DNA of 22,500 nucleotides from Neocallimastix lanati (nom. inval.) (taxonomy: Eukaryota > Neocallimastigomycota > Neocallimastigomycetes > Neocallimastigales > Neocallimastigaceae), in contig JACVTC010000159.1 of NCBI GenBank assembly GCA_016946835.1, forward strand, positions 112,501 to 135,000, given 5' to 3'. The notes under the pieces were generated by a model that saw only the letters and a program-made list of their open reading frames with translations, made no database searches and was not told the DNA's origin. The translations under genes and the position numbers were made by a program. Each line of letters begins with the position of its first letter. Position 1 is the first letter of the stretch. This document shows positions 21,601-22,500 of the stretch, piece by piece.

Positions 21601-22500
21601 ATTTCGCCAAATGAAAATTATTAAATGAATAAATAAATAAATTAAAATATTACTAATATGGATGTATTTATTTTTTTAAAGCAAATATTTAAATATTAAA
21701 AGAAAAAATAAAAAAAAATTTTTCGTATACAGATATTTAAATAAATAAATAATAAATAATTGATAAATAATAAATAATAAAATAAATAATAATATTCAGT
21801 GGAGTAATAATTATTAAAAGAGTGGTCATTGATAATAGTAATAATAATAATAATAATTAAAATTATAAATAATTATTATTATTATTTTCAAATATATATA
21901 TATATATAAAAGAATTAATAAAAAAAATAATATTTAAGAACTTAAGAAAAACATAAAAAAAGTTTTTCTCATAACATTTTATATTATTAATTAATAATAT
22001 ATAATATATAATAAATAATAATTAACTAATATAGATTGTAACAATAATTACAGAAACATCAATATCATTATTTTTATAATAACGATGAAAATAATAATAA
22101 TAATGGTTATTAAATATGAAAATAAATATAAATAAATTAAAATATAAAAATTTTTATACTAAAAAAAAAAAAAAAACATATTAAAAAATAAAAATAATCT
22201 TGTAAATACTTAATATTTATCAGTTACTCTAAAAAAAAAAAAAAAAAATTTAAAAAAAAAAAAAGAACAATTATAAAAATTTAATGAAAAAAAAAAAAAA
22301 AAAAAATGAAATCAATGAAATCAATGATTAATAGAAAATGGGAAAAAATGGTTTTCGTTTCATTTTTTTTTTTTTTTTTTTTTTGTTGTTGTTGTTGTTG
22401 TTGTTGTTTGTTGTTAATTTCTAAATATTCTATAGATATATATATATATAATTAAATAATATATATATACCATAATATAAAAAAAAATAAAATAAAATAA
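21601..22500. other. A/T-rich DNA at the right edge, no gene seen
   Basis: Contains AT and AAT tracts and several A runs. Short ATG-led frames near 22290-22380 end quickly or read into poly(T). A gene beginning just beyond the window cannot be excluded. Confidence 0.6.
22385..22415. repeat. (GTT)n / (AAC)n microsatellite, about 10 copies
   Basis: Eight GTT units, one extra T, then two more units. On the minus strand this is a CAA/AAC repeat of the kind that encodes poly-Gln or poly-Asn in Dictyostelium proteins. The surrounding sequence has no supporting open frame, so here it looks non-coding. Confidence 0.9.

Noticed and set aside
22290-22400. ATG-led frame MGKNGFRFIF as the start of a gene at the right edge
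   Set aside because: It reads straight into poly(T) and the GTT repeat and then stops, with no splice-supported continuation.

Overview
The window looks like nuclear DNA of a social amoeba (Dictyostelium or a close relative). Intergenic DNA and introns are extremely A+T rich and full of homopolymer, (AAT)n, (TTTA)n and (TTTTA)n tracts. Introns are short, GT(A)...AG bounded and almost pure A/T. Coding exons stand out by composition, and one protein carries Asn/Ser/Gly homopolymer tracts. This assignment rests on composition and gene style, not on a database match.

Three apparently intact protein genes were assembled by hand from exons. (1) vps53 lies on the minus strand at 10045-4367. It has 17 exons that join in frame into a 1007-residue GARP/EARP tethering-complex subunit with a long low-complexity C-terminal tail. 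(2) A Fhit-type histidine-triad hydrolase lies on the plus strand at 11794-12728. It has four exons, one of them apparently a 5-nt microexon, and encodes 166 residues. (3) A small stand-alone RGS-domain protein lies on the minus strand at 16550-15662. It has two exons and encodes 166 residues. vps53 and fhit are divergent (head to head); fhit and the RGS gene are convergent.

The rest is intergenic DNA with decayed mobile elements. At 866-2345 (minus strand) is a broken Ty1/copia-like gag-protease region. At 20698-21600 (plus strand) is a probable 276-bp LTR with perfect 7-bp inverted ends, a leader and a ruined gag with a destroyed zinc knuckle. At 13139-13499 is a 360-bp insert with far higher G+C than its surroundings that folds on paper into successive hairpins; its identity is unknown to me. 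Two weaker decayed coding traces lie at about 11033-11330 (minus) and 13840-14330 (plus).

The long spaces 2346-4366, 14361-15661, 16551-20697 and 21601-22500 hold simple repeats and no gene I can support. The three intact genes (membrane-traffic tether, dinucleotide hydrolase, G-protein regulator) are not a functional cluster. I see no defence system, operon-like cassette or other clearly new system. The most unusual observations are the fhit microexon, the structured G+C-rich insert and the altered G-alpha-contact residues of the RGS protein.
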